A DNA stretch of 64,000 nt from Bostrychus sinensis (Eukaryota; Chordata; Actinopteri; Gobiiformes; Eleotridae). The position numbers and the translations under genes are program-made. This document shows, piece after piece, positions 37,061 to 49,886 of the stretch. The stretch covers positions 33,471,719-33,535,718 of the forward strand of contig CM036253.1 in the NCBI GenBank assembly GCA_020698575.1, read 5' to 3'. Below the pieces are notes generated by a model that saw nothing but the letters and a program-made list of their open reading frames with translations, ran no database searches and was not told the DNA's origin. The stretch's first letter is position 1; each line of letters starts with the position of its first letter.

Positions 37061-39130
37061 GTGTTTCACTACAACACAGACAAAAAAGGCCACAGAATAG
37101 AAATAAAAATAAGAAAATAATGTGCAGTTTTGGTTATTGATGGAGCAAGAAGGTTTTTCATTCAAACAAGCCGTTATTCCTTTTTCTTTTCTTTCTTTTG
37201 TATTCCAGTTCAACCTGTACCTATGCCTAAATGTCAAAGCGCATATAGAAGCTTTAATTGGATCCCCTTAACAAGTACCCCTCCATAAACATGCCCGAAT
37301 TTGCAACCACTTTGTCCCGGCGTTTGTCGCCTGCTCCCGAACATAAACGGCCAGCGCGCTTCCTGATCACTTTTCTAATAAATATGACGTCCATAAACGC
37401 GGGGAGGCCTGGGGAGGCTAATAGGCTCGAAAAGTGGCTGTAAACGGACTGTAAAGCGGAGGGGCAGGCTAGGCAGGCAGGCAGTGCGCGCCTTGTTTAT
37501 CGCGGGAAACAAAAAAAGGGTGTTTACGACGCGCCCTTTCGCGCCACCAAAGGCCGTAAACGCCACAACTGCCGACACGTACAGAGGAGTTAACAGTCAT
37601 ATCTACATTGTTACATACGCGTAGGGTCAATGCAAACGGTCAAGTGGATGGGGATTGTTCAAACGTGGCATTGTGTTTATAAAGACATTCCTATAGTCTT
37701 CATAATAATCAGTTCTTGTTTTGTTTTGTTTTTTATCTGCAAACACTCGTCACACTACTAATTTGATATGGCTGGAGGTATTTTCCTTATAACACGACCT
37801 AAATCACAAATTCATTGCAGTACCACCCCTAATTTGGTTACAAATCCCTTTTGCCATAACTCCAAACACACCAAATATGAACCGTATTTGTCATTCGCCC
37901 GAATATAATTACGCGCCATGAATTTATTCACATTAATCCGATTGTGGCACAGTTTGGAATTACAGCCATAATTCCCGTGTACCTCTGATTGTATTGAAGC
38001 ATATTGGAAGTTTTACACGTTTAATAATGCTTATGGAGTGTGTGCAGGAGGCGAGGTGTGAAGCATGCACCAAGCGGCGTCTGTAAGAGTCTCTGAGGCG
38101 CGAACAACAATTCACATTTTTTACGCATGACTAAATCTATATTTAAAAAAAAATCTAGTTTAGTACAGAATGGATTTGAGTTTTAGGCACAACAAAAGGC
38201 CTCTGTGTAGCCTATAGGTCCTGGATGTGGATGTTCCCCATGTTACCTGAGAAAAGGAAGGAGGAGGAAACGCACCCCGCTGCTCCTATACGGCCTAGAT
38301 ACACATTTTTACGCAAGGCTTGTTTCAGAGACAAACACAAAAATGAACTTTGTCCGTCCGCGCGTCCTTGGTGTGAATTTGCGCCAGGAAAAATAAACAT
38401 TTCCTGGCTGCCTATATCCTGCACGCCTATGGCTCCTCACGTCCCTCAGGCCTTGTGCCCTTCCTCTCTACGCCCTGGGCTGTGAAAATGACCCAAAAAA
38501 CTAAACTAAACGTGTCCCTGCTGCTCTCTGCCAAAGTCAATGTAATCACACGTTTTTGTTTTTTGTTTTTTTTCGCACACACTCCAAAGATGAACGGTGG
38601 AACTTAGCAGGCCGTGAGCATGGCTTCAGTGCAAGGTCTCGCCCCCTTGGACGAGGTTTATCCGTGGAGCAAGAGCGCCTCCAAGCGTCGACTCCAAGGA
38701 ACGGCATCCTACATCAACTTTATGGTTCTATTAGGTCCGAACATAAAGCGCAATAAGCGGTTTTAAAAGCAAACGGCGTGGCTGTAATTGTGGGACGGGT
38801 TTCAGAGCCGGTTTGGGAAAAGGGAGCCCAAATGGAGATGAGAACGGGGCCGGATCAGGAGTGTTACTCAGAACTAGGGCGAGACTCAAGCTGGGTGTAA
38901 TTAATTCTTGCCATAAAGAAGTAATAGTACACGCTAAATGTTTGGTGGAGTAACAGGCAGGACACAGGCGTAAAAACGAGGTTTAAAAGCGTCAACTCGT
39001 ACTCGTCACAGGTTTTCAGTATCAAAGGAAATGAAGGGACGCAGAGAAGTGTGACCCGGCTGTAAACACTGTAAAAGCTGATGTATTATGTTCGATAAAA
39101 AACACATGGCAAATAAACAGTTGATTTGAA
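37061..39130. promoter_or_regulatory. hoxb8a upstream intergenic island
   Basis: Unique, partly CpG-rich flank. CCATAAA-type motifs (posterior Hox/Cdx-like TTTATGG on the other strand) occur at about 37282, 37390 and 38932. TTTTACGCA occurs at 38118 and 38307. ATGACGTCCATAAACG lies at about 37383-37398. Probably upstream enhancers of hoxb8a. No coding exon recognised. Confidence 0.45.
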
Positions 39131-39354
39131 GAAAAAACACAATTTACGTTTGTTTATTCATGAAAAAAATAAACAATAAAACATGATTTGTGGGAGTATG
39201 ATTTATGTGAAAATTAATTACAATCCTTAAATCATGTTTACGGTGCTTTCAAGAAGTGTGCAGTAAAAACAATTTATGGCAATTAGGAAAAAACGCAACT
39301 ATTGTTATTCAAATACGATTTAGAAATAATAGGCTATATGCGGATTTTTAAATT

Positions 39355-39400
39355 TGATTATTTATTTATTTATTAATTTATTTATTTATTTATTGTCAGA
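39355..39400. repeat. (TTTA)n microsatellite
   Basis: Imperfect ATTT units. Confidence 0.85.
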
Positions 39401-39452
39401 TGCCTAATATTTAAGCTGTTTAGGTATTGCTGATGGTTAAAAAAAATAAAAA

Positions 39453-39456
<4 letters not shown>

Positions 39457-39542
<86 letters not shown>

Positions 39543-39546
39543 ATAT
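39457..39546. repeat. (AT)n microsatellite
   Basis: About 90 bases of AT with a single TTT interruption near 39528. Confidence 0.97.
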
Positions 39547-39746
39547 ACATTAGGCTAAAAATAGGATAAAAATAGTTTTATATACAATTATACTACTGGT
39601 TATATTTAATAAAATTACTATTAAAAAAAAAAAAATCATATTTTCATAGAGCCTATACATAATACTAATTAAATAATGATAATGTGATGTTCGGTATTTT
39701 TGTAGGAAAAAACAAAGTAACATTAGAATCAGTTATATTTAAAAAA

Positions 39747-39812
<66 letters not shown>
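39747..39812. repeat. (AAT)n microsatellite
   Basis: About 20 AAT units followed by AACAACAAT. Confidence 0.97.
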
Positions 39813-40319
39813 CAATAAAATACATGTAGCCTAATAGCTTATATATTAATACAATTAAAAATCTCTATAGTAAAATTCAGTCTGTGCATAAGATAGGCCT
39901 ATATGTTATAATAACTGGATTAATATGGGATGCATTTATATTTTTATAGAGGCTATACATATTATTAATTAAACAATGGTAATGATATATTCGGAACATG
40001 GATAAAGATATGACAAAGTGAAATTTTAGAATTACCCCATATATATTTGTTTTATTATGTAATAGCAAAAACCCAGCTTGTATTCATTTTTAACTTTTAT
40101 TTTAGTTTATTATTTTTATTTTTTTTTACTTATTTTTTTTTTACAGACCTTAAACCTCATGTGACAATATATGTTTATGTATAATTTATAATACATTGGA
40201 TGCCATTATTAATTTTGTAGAGTATTTGTGTTTTGGTTTAGTGACAGTTTGTGGAAGTGTATGTGTGTGGCTGTTGACAAGCTGTAAACACACTGTAAAA
40301 AAAAAACACTTATTACTGT
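39813..40319. other. AT-rich intergenic DNA, nothing recognised
   Basis: No gene or repeat identified apart from low-complexity T runs near 40120-40142. Confidence 0.4.
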
Positions 40320-40730
40320 CATCTGGGAACGACGGAGCTCCACATTCTACTCATCCACCACCGCCACCACAGCCCCGCGCCATGTTGTACTGCCCCGGCC
40401 CCTGCGCCTCTTGTTTCCACAGAAGGTTGAACATCACCTCGAAGAATCCGCGCGCATGCACCCCCTGCTGCGTCAGGGCCCCCCGCGTTCCCCCGGGCCG
40501 GAAGCGGAGCCTGGGAGAGTCCAGCGCTGGCCCCCGCTCTCAGGCTCAGGGCTCAGGGCGCAGGTTGGTGTGGGGCGTTTATGGCCCCGCTGTAAAGGGA
40601 CGACCTATGTGAACCGGACAAAAAAAAAAAAAAAAAAAAAAAAAAGAGGTCAGCTCACACGCACGCTCACAGGACGGTGTGTGGAGTGGCCCTTTGGAGC
40701 CAAACGGACAGGCCCATAAAAAAAAAGGCC
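40320..40730. other. short GC-rich block
   Basis: CpG-rich unique block (about 40330-40615) then a poly-A run (40620-40645). The plus-strand frame 40196-40612 crosses it but has no recognisable domain. Could be a regulatory CpG island. Confidence 0.3.
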
Positions 40731-40979
40731 TGCTACAATAGAGGAGGAGGAAGCGCGCACAAACCTAACAGCACATTCTCCTTCTGTCTCAATCTGTGCA
40801 CTGGCCACGTTTACACTGGAGCTGAAAGTGGACCTAAAATATCCTGTGATGCAGACTGTTCAATCTGCGTTTCCCATTGCTGCACAGAGCGCTCTGCAGG
40901 GGCGGTTGTAGCAGGTGGGGGTTACCTCATGGCCAGGGGAATCATTTAGACAAAGGTGTGGACATGACAAATGAGTCAC

Positions 40980-41756
40980 AAAATAACCACAACTGTTTTG
41001 GGAGATTTCTTTCAAGTCCATTTTTATTTAACCTCTTCCTCCCCTCTCAGATACTCTGGACCTGTAGCCTTGGCTATATATGTGGGACCATTTTAAAGAC
41101 TGGAGTTAAAACCTTCAACATGCACAGTTATTATTGTTCCATTAAGTGTTGCATAATTGTGCAAAAGGCAGATTTCAGTTGCTACTGTGAAGCCAAATAC
41201 AATGTCTGTAATTGATTTTGACCACAATATATATAGGCCATTTTTTTAACAGAAAAAAACATACAATCTCACAAAATTAAACTAAGTATAAACTCCTCTG
41301 TGACCTATAGTGCAGTAGTTAGAGTAGCCTGTATAGGAATATGTCCATTTTATTCACAAGAGCCTACTACTCATATTTTGAATGTTCACCATTAACATTT
41401 TGAAACATAGTTATGGAAATGTTCAATATGCAAAATGATCAATCAATTAAGCGTTGCATTATTATGCTACTTAACTGATGTGAACTGCCCCATTTACAAA
41501 TAAATACATATTTTTATTAACAGAAAACAGAAAAACTACATTTATGTCTCACAAAATTAAACCAGATATACCCTGCTCATATTTTGATGTTTATCAAAAA
41601 CGTTTTGAAACAAAGTCACAGAAACGTTCAATATGCACACTTATCAATATTCCATCATGCGTTGCATTATTATGCTACTTGGCTAAGGCAGATATCAATT
41701 GCTACTGTGATCCCAAATGTAAAATGTCTAATAAATTTGGACCACCCCATTTATAA

Positions 41757-41787
<31 letters not shown>

Positions 41788-41870
41788 ATATTACATTTTT
41801 CTAACAGAAAAAAATAAACAAAATTAAACCACCTATATCATTCTCATATTTGATGTCTATAAATTATGTT
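40980..41870. repeat. degenerate tandem repeat (three units of about 210-300 bp)
   Basis: Recurring blocks: CACAAAATTAAAC (41268, 41549) with AACAAAATTAAAC (41818); GTTGCATAATTGTGC / GTTGCATTATTATGC (41149, 41453, 41660); CAATTGCTACTGTGA-like (41177, 41697); TCATATTTTGATGT-like (41372, 41577, 41846). Unit 3 carries an (AATA)n run at 41756-41790. Confidence 0.65.
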
Positions 41871-42169
41871 GTTTGTTTGTTTGTTTTGTTTTGTTTTGCG
41901 CATACACAAAGCTACAGCTAATGGACGATCAGCGGCCAGTTTTATAAAAAAAAATGACTGTCAGATATAAATTATATAAAATATTAGTGAGATTGAGATA
42001 GAAAAGCATTTCCTGGCACTATATCATGATATTATGTAATGCATGATTGTGGTACCCATATTAAAGTGAATTTGAATTATGTATGCCTGTATGTACCTAT
42101 GTATATATGTGTGGAGTAGTGCCAAGACGCAGATCATCTCATAACTGCAGACTGTAACACTAAAACATT

Positions 42170-43000
42170 GTGGATCTCTGGATTTGAAAGGAGCGCGAGA
42201 GTCATAAAGATCTCCGTGTTTGAAGATGTATGAATAATCCTGATCATATTGTCTCGCGGCGCGCTCCCACGGTAATACCGCTCTGATCCCTCCCGTGTCC
42301 GCGCCTCTCCTCAGTCCCCGGCGCAGATAAATGATGTCGGCTCACACACACTCTCTAATATTTCCTCTCTCTGTGTCTTTCCTCGAGCCCTCCCTTCTCT
42401 TTCCTCGCGCCGTGTTTGCTTTACAGCCGTTTAGTTCTTAACCTTCACAAATTTATACGCTATAAACTTTTATTGCCGTCATATTCTTTTATTGCGCGTC
42501 GGATTCCCTTTCCCCGCTCCTCGCTGCCGCTCCGCCGTCTTCCGCTCCAATGTTTTACGACAGTCGGCGGCGGCGCACGCATCCGGTCCTTCGCGCATCT
42601 CTCCTCACATTTGGCACACGCACACACACACATACGTACACACTCACACAGGCGCGCTTTTTTAGCCGTGAGCGCGAACCCCCCGGTGCGTGCAGACGGG
42701 CTGCGCGGCACATCCTGCTCCTCTTGTGCTGTTTGCTTCGAAAATAGGAAGTGTGTGCAAAACAAGGTGACGTGAGAAAGAAGGAGGAGGAAGGCGTTAT
42801 GGGCCTGCAGGGGACGCGCACAGCCGGCTGCGTTTTCAATCCGCGCTCGGAGCTAATGAATCAGGCTGTTCCAAGGCCTCGCCCGCTGTCTGCGCCTTTT
42901 ACGCAGAGGATTCACGCCGCTCCGGTGACGCGCCTGTGTTGTGGACTCACGCTGGACGCGCAGATGGACGCGGTTGACGCATAGGCACAGAAGGCTTTGC
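42170..43000. promoter_or_regulatory. CpG-rich island in the b9-b8 intergenic region
   Basis: Dense CpG, unique sequence with TATGAATAATCCTGATCATA (42228-42247) and TTTTACGCAGAGG (42897-42909). Resembles a promoter-type or enhancer island. The short open frames on both strands show no domain, so a non-coding transcript start is as plausible as an enhancer. Confidence 0.4.
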
Positions 43001-45419
43001 AAATGGAACTCAGGCTGTAGGGAACTTTTGGCAAAAACTGCTATTTTATAGTTCCAAAAAAATTATTTATCGTAAAATACAACTGGATACAAGCTATTAT
43101 GAGTAGGGTAAAGAGTAGCAACTCGTGGTTTTGTGCTAATTATTAGTAATGTATTTCAAAAAAGTACCTTCCTCTTCCTGTTAATCATACTTGCCAAAAA
43201 AAATGTCTAAAATTGTGTATAGTGCTTTATATCAGCTGCGTAATGCACAGAAATGTATACATTTGTCTAATATAGATTTAACAAATTTAGTTTTGTCCCA
43301 ATGCAAAAGAAAAGCGTGACATGTTTTTGTTTTTTTTCATTTTATTTTCGTATTGTATTTTTGTATTTTATTTTCAATTAAAAACAAGTGGCAGTTAAAG
43401 AGTTTTCTAGTTTTTAGACAAACAGCTACTGTTATAATACTTTTTTTTAATCACAAATCATGTAATTTCTTCATATTTTCAAGTATGAATTATTTAATTA
43501 ATGATCAAATATTTTGTGAGTGTATCCTGTGCATATTTAATAGTATTATTGTCATATAAATACCACTCTTTTGACTAATGGCTCTTGGACTCAGTGAGCT
43601 CACACACGTCCTTCCTGTGAAGTCTGAAACCCAACACCACACAGTCAGGACCGGAGACACACTGCTCCATTACTCTCTGTCTCATCTGTGTCTAGAGAAT
43701 ATTGTAAGTTTTCTGCCATAGCTAAGGGCGTGTGAAGTGTGCCAAAGATTGTACATGCTTTCCAAACCATACTTTACAAATAAATATGACGTGACAACTT
43801 TAGCTCATAGATACATGTGATATAAACATGTTTAATTGAAATATTAGTTTTACTGATCACAATAGTTGAGTTATTAACAATTAAAAATACATTTTACATA
43901 ATGGCCAAGTTGTTTAAATTTTTGATTTGGTTTTCAAGGCTTGCATTGCCAATCATCCAATCAGAAAAGCGGAAAGACTGGCAACCCGCAGACCATCAGT
44001 TTGATTTAGACCTTTAATACTGAGTAACTTTTACATCTATATGTTTTGACATGTTAATATTGACAATGTTTCATTATGGTTCTGTGTATATGTGATAGAG
44101 AGACTGTGATAAAAAAGATTTCTAGGAAGTCCGCCCACAAGAGCTCACCACCCAGTACATTTTTAAAGCCAATAATATGCCCGGATAAATTGGAAGGGCA
44201 TCTGGAGTACAACCTATGCTGGACTAACTATGTAAATCATCAATATAACTTCTATACTGGATCTGTGGTTGTGATGCCATCCATTACATGATCTCTCTGG
44301 GTTGATTAACTGGCTACTGTTCAGGGTCACCTAACCTCACCTAAGACCCATAGTTCCTGGGAGAGGCTCCAGGCTTGACCCCAACAGGAATAAGCAGAAC
44401 AGAAATAAATGAAGAAATTTATTTATACTGTACTTTAGTTGTGACCGCTTGATTGTTGCTTGTTTAAAACTGTGCCAAGAATAAATAGTTCCCAAATGGT
44501 GGGTCAGGACTTAAAAGTGGGTCATGACTAAGTTGAATGTATTGTAGTTTTAAACTTTAGATTATTTGAAGCTTAATGATGACTTTATTCCATACTAATG
44601 GTAAAACAAAAATGCAAAATACATGTGCCATATAGGTTGTAGTTAATCATTTGAAAAAATAAAATAACTAAAATAAAATGCCATAAAATAATAATAGACA
44701 TTAAATAATAAATTAGAAAATGAATGAACGGATGGATGGATTTTTATTATTGTGTCTTGCATACAAACATGCCCACGACACCATCAGCTAAACAAGAGAT
44801 CAGTTGCCAGGCAGTAGGTGCAGTAGATTTATACAAAAATATACACACCAAACAACTGTATTTAAATAAACAAGACAGCAGTTTCTTCCAGGCTTTAGAG
44901 ACAAATGTAATGCCAATTTATACACAGTGAAAATAAAGGATTTCATCAGTGCTCCAGAACATCTCAGGGTTTAAGACATGAAAATCATATAAGTGGAATA
45001 AAAATGTTTGAACTCTTTTCTTCTCCATGGTTTGTTGGGCCCTCAGGTAGTGTGGTAGGGCATTCCATAGCTAGGGAGCAGCTGCCTGGAAGCCTCTGTC
45101 TCCCATTGTGTGCAGTTTAGTTGTGGGGTCATGAAGAAGGTTGGTTTCAGCAGACCGAGCTGTCTGGCTGTTGTGTGGATTGTTATAATTCTGTTAAGCA
45201 GTCCAGAGCATGACCATGAATACACTGATATGTAAAAAAAGAACTTACAATTTCCCATGTTTCACGCTTGTTTCTCCAAACCAAATGCAGTCTGCCTTTT
45301 CCTCTGGCTGTGTGTCTGTACAGCCAGCCCATGTGCACACCATCCAAGGCAGCAGTAGAACAGCAGTAGCAGCCCCTCTTCCCCTCCCCTTCCCCCAGCC
45401 CGGCTTCTCTTAATGAGTC
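43001..45419. other. repeat-rich intergenic DNA, no gene seen
   Basis: Contains a reverse CATCCATC-family fragment (44335-44405) and a segment at 45040-45250 with GGGCATTCCATAGCTAGGGA that resembles a common fish retroelement tail. 43945-44010 shares ATCCAATCAGAAAAG and AGACTGGCAACCC with 53635-53700. Confidence 0.45.
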
Positions 45420-45690
45420 CAGAATGGCCCATGTGCTCTGCTCCATACAGCCGCTCGCATCGCTGGGACCATAACTCTCCTTTAGAAAATTTATGAATAT
45501 GAATGATCCAGAGCGCTGGCTGATGAATTATAGAAGCAGTGCGGAGCAGGGCAGCTCATTGGTCCATGGTGAAGGAAGGGGGTGGGGGTGGGGGTAGGGG
45601 GTTGTGGGGTGCGGTGTTCAGAGATGTGCCCGGTCTGTCACACAGGCAGCTCATTATCTCGAATTCTTTAATAGGGAACTTTAGACATAT
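45420..45690. promoter_or_regulatory. unique island with ATGAATATGAATGATCC and G-rich tract
   Basis: Unique block between repeats with TTTATGAATATGAATGATCC (45489-45508) and GCTGATGAATTATAG (45521-45535), consistent with homeodomain/PBX-type binding. A G-rich tract at about 45578-45605 can form a G-quadruplex. Confidence 0.4.
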
Positions 45691-46159
45691 GGGATGTTGA
45701 GCTGGATTATGAAAATGAAAGATCCTATAGCTGCTTCACTTAACCTTAACTTTGCATGGTGGGAGTATGTTGGAGATGTGTATAGGTCTATCAGGGCCCC
45801 TTACAGTCGATGGGCCAAATTATACTATGACAAATACTGTAGGTCAGATAGCAGTGGTCCTTGTCTGGTGATGTGGGAGCCAATTTTATCAATAATCATT
45901 TTATTGTGACAAAACCTTTAACAATGTCAACAACTTTCATGGTACATGTTTCTAAAAATCTACAGTACATTATGAGGGATGACAATCTGAAGAGCGCAGA
46001 TAACATTTTGGACAAATTTATGCTTCTGTTCTGCTCTTGTTACGGCCACAGAAATGCATTTGTGTTCCTATTTTTTTTTAGTTATTCACCAAAAACTAAA
46101 CATCTTAACTCAGGAGTTACTGGATTACACAGCACTCAAAGGGCCCTTCTCTGAGACTA

Positions 46160-46450
46160 TTGAAGGTACAATGTTGTGAAAAAAGTAATTGTCCCCTTTT
46201 GGAGTTTTTATATTTTTACATATTTGTCACACTTAAATAGTTTGGATCTTCAAACACTTTCATACAAACACTTTGATCTAAACCTACCTATATGCCTATG
46301 CACAACAGTAAGTGTACTTCTTGTTAAATCATGAGTTAACTGTGATTAATCACAGTTTTTGTAAAGCTGAGTAAAGAGAAAGGGTCACAAATCCATTTCT
46401 TTCTTGGTGAGAGCCATCAAGAAGACTTGGAACAGTGGGGAACCTTCCAA
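46160..46450 (+). mobile_element. Tc1-like transposon fragment
   Basis: Starts with GTGAAAAAAGTAATTGTCCC, TTTGTCACACTTAAATAG and GGATCTTCAAAC, then GTGATTAATCACAG and GACTTGGAACAGTGGGGAAC. Same layout as 18480-18890. Coding remnants are broken. Confidence 0.6.
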
Positions 46451-48114
46451 AAAGCATAAGTGATTGTTTTATAAATTTATGAATGAATTCATGAATGTAG
46501 ACTTTTTTTTTCATTTTTTTTTTCATATTAAACAACAGTCCTACTGTCTGTGTGTATCACCATTGTACCACTGTACATTAGAAACATATTGTAAAAAGCT
46601 ACTGCAATGGGACTTCATTATTCATTTCTTGATGTAACAAAGCACTTCATTTTTTGGAGTATCCTTTTAAAAAGACCCAAGTGAACCTAATTCCAGCACT
46701 AACAGTCCATGCACTGTAAAACCATGTGTTTTCTCAGATCAGCCAAGCATTCCCTGAGTGTATACTTTAAACAGTATCCATATTTCAGGTCCATGTGTCG
46801 ACGTTATAGTGTTTTAGTATCTCATAATTGTTATTTTATTGATATTTCTATAAAAACGACATTTAAAGTTTCTGAGGGTGAGCTGATTTATTGCTGAAAA
46901 GTAACCTTCCAAGTAAAAAAATCCTAGTAAAACCCTTAGACGTAGTGCTGTGGAAAAGGCACAACCACATCTTGTCTTGGATTTACTCTGAACTATTGCC
47001 TAAAAATGGACATAATCAATAATTCCACACATGCACAGAATACCATGCCACTGCTTTATAGTGTGTTACCAATGCCCCTTTTTTTTCTAAATACACTGAG
47101 CACCTACGACAGCACTGTAGGTATATACTGTTTACAGGAAAAAGGACAATTTTTATTAAACAAGACAAAAATCACTTTATGCAAGAGATTATGTCCAAAC
47201 ATATTACGAGTGTGCTTCTTCCCATTTGATGTTCAGTTTGTTCTGTCATGTTTTTGTTTGTTTTTTTAGTGTGAAAATGTTACAAATAGTAAGTTAGCCT
47301 CCAGAAGTCTTGATGTAGTGACCCATTTTTCATATATCAATTCCATATTAAAATAATTCTTTATTTTTCCATATCCTAACTTTGGTATTATTGACCAATT
47401 ATATTCAGGTCTGGGCTGGTGTCATTTGTAAGATCACATAATCTTGGTTCTCTCTACTGAGCCTAGACTTTTAGAGGAGTTCCACCTGGCTCCATGGACT
47501 CTTTGGACAATGACTCGATCGGTGATGTGAGTCTTTTTGGTGTGTTCTGCACCATTGGACATAGTAGGGGACAGTTGGACTTAGTTCTGGCTGCTTGGCG
47601 TCAAGTGTCGTACTCAAACTAGTACTCTGATTGGCTGTGTGTCCCATTCACAATTTGTCAAACAATTCACGTTTTACATCAAAATATTCAGAACTTTTGT
47701 TCTAAAATTGTTTGATTATGTTTCCCACATCTGTGATGCTAATGTGCTGCAGTTAGCTTACCTTAGCTTTAGCTTTTTGCATATGAAAATATAATCCTCC
47801 TCTGAGGCAAACAGCTGCAATAATCCAGTCCCTTTTATTCATTAGTGTGATCAGACAAGTTTAATTTATGATTATTCACTGACTTGAGTGAAAGAGGTGT
47901 TGCAGAGGTTTATTTACATAAGCCCATTATCCACCAAATTTAGTGACTAGCACCGCCTGTTGTTGTAAATAGTTATTACGTCTTGCACATGTGCCGAACT
48001 AATGCACTGCTTGGTCATGGGTCTGGGTCACTCAGTTTTGTCTGTAACTTCTTTTAGTGGAGACAAGGGGAGACAAAGCAGTCATCCTGCCTCTGCTGAC
48101 AGTTGTCACAGGCA
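46451..48114. other. AT-rich intergenic DNA, no gene seen
   Basis: No coding exon, RNA gene or named repeat recognised. Confidence 0.4.
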
Positions 48115-48255
48115 TTGGGTAGGTGTGGCCCAGGTTTAACACAGGGAGGACATGCAGACTCCTCCCAGGGACTCTCTGTGACAGCTGCCTAAGGATCAAC
48201 CTCACAACCTCCTTGCTGGGAGGCAAGAGCACTAACCATTCTGCCACTGTGCTTG
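48115..48255 (+). repeat. CATCCATC-family repeat, 3' part
   Basis: ACACAGGGAGGACATGCAGA, CTCCTTGCTGGGAGGCAAGA and TTCTGCCACTGTG match the end of 4926-5310. Confidence 0.7.
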
Positions 48256-48659
48256 TGCCTGCTTTATTAAAGAAAAGGAGTTCCCGAAAGAGAATTTAAA
48301 GACATTAAAAGGATGCACATTTGGTGATATGATTATAATTGTTATGTAGCCACATTTTATGTTCTTACAGGTGGCAACAGTGAACAAACTGTGCTCTTCT
48401 GGAGGAGAAACACGTAGATGTTTTGTTTTAAGCACCCATTGTTCACTTTTAGGACAGTCATGAACTGAAATGTTACCTGTATCTCTATGCAGTGCTACTG
48501 TAGCCGTTCACATGCTCTCAAAAAGAGGAGTGAGAGCTGTAGAGTTGTGTTCTGCACTTCTGCCACCAGATGTCACCAAAAAAAAAAAAAAAAAAGCTTA
48601 AAGACAACAAACACTCTAAGAGTTTCTTCCTCTTCTATCTGATGTAAATGTATGTGTAG

Positions 48660-48990
48660 TAGGGTGCTGCCAGTGTGAGATTTACAGGTCCTTGCGGCCC
48701 CGGGGCCCCTCCCCTCTGTCTCTTTCTCTGTCTCTCTCTCTTTCTCTCGCTGAGGCTGCTGGGGAAGTGGGGAGACAGAGGTGGGGGCCGGGGACTTCTG
48801 GATTTAATGAAGGTCCGACCCCGGCAGACCTCTCCGAACTATCACAGTCATCCTGGTTCAGCCGCAGATAGTTTATGGGATGGCTCCAAGGGGCCCAAGC
48901 CTCCATCCTGATGTATGATTGGTCGAGCCTGCATGAATCTGCACGAATCCTGACTTCTGATAGGTGGGGAGCAGAATTCACAGGACTGTT
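48660..48990. promoter_or_regulatory. unique GC-rich island with TTTATGGGATGG and TGATTGG
   Basis: Between repeats; contains GCAGATAGTTTATGGGATGG (48863-48882) and CTGATGTATGATTGGTCGAG (about 48907-48926), reminiscent of posterior Hox/Cdx and Hox-PBX motifs, and CCGCAGATAG. Candidate enhancer. Confidence 0.4.
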
Positions 48991-49389
48991 TGTTTGCTCA
49001 TTCTGCTAAACATTCTCAATAAGTAATGCTTGAGTTTAACACAGTTCAGCAAATGTTTTATTTTCATTCATGTGCAAAGTACCATTTTTACTTTAGTTCA
49101 TGTAGTTGAGTAAAGAAAGAAAGTGTTTTAGCTGCTACCTTTGTATCAAGGGTTGCCAACTACCCCCTCTCTGTTTATCTGGGCTTGAGATGGGCACATA
49201 CAGTAGCAAGGCCAGTCAGGCACCAGGACACTGCTTCCATAAGGGAGCCATGGCAAAAACTGGAGAAAGATATTGCTCGGTAAGCAGTATAGGGTAGCAC
49301 AGGCATTATATGGTCAAAACAAGAGCTGTGGACAGTATGTGGGACTGAGATAGCTACAGTCTAAAGACAGGGCTGTCCAATCTAAAGGG

Positions 49390-49857
49390 TAGTGATGGGC
49401 AGTCTTGCTCTTTTCAAAGATTCGTTTCTTTTGGCTCAGCTACCTTAGAAGGCTCCAAAATGGCTCTTCCTTTAGTATCACTCTGAGCATTTTATTTAGG
49501 TCTAATTTAGCAATTATCAATGGTTTGTGTGTTGGAAAATATAGTTTAATCAATATTTTCATAAAGGCCTTAATTCTATACAAGTTGCAAGTACAAATAC
49601 AGTTATAAAATTCTGGCAATCACCATTGCATAAAAAAGCAGCCAGATGCAACTCCTTTTTGGATTTTACTTTCTTCCCTTTTCCCCAATGAAAAACATGT
49701 GATTGGCTGCATGGAGTACCCATCAAAATAAAATTCCACTTTGCTTGTGCTGAGTTTAAGCGGAGCTGTGCAGGAGCAGCTGAAGATTCAGGTCTCATCT
49801 ACAGGAGTCGGCTCTTCCAATTCACTCCAAAGAATCAGCTTTAACGATCCATCACTA
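49390..49857. mobile_element. hAT-type MITE with 8-bp target duplication
   Basis: Ends TAGTGATGGGCAG and, inverted, TAGTGATGGATCG. Perfect 8-bp duplication CTAAAGGG at 49382-49389 and 49858-49865. 468 bp, no transposase. The interior GGCTC...GAGTCGGCTCTTCC pattern is typical of this fish family. Confidence 0.9.
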
Positions 49858-49886
49858 CTAAAGGGAACAAAATGGCAAGATGTAGG

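Noticed and set aside
40196..40612. 138-codon plus-strand open frame
   Set aside because: Crosses a CpG-rich block; no resemblance to a known family. Kept only as a GC-rich block.
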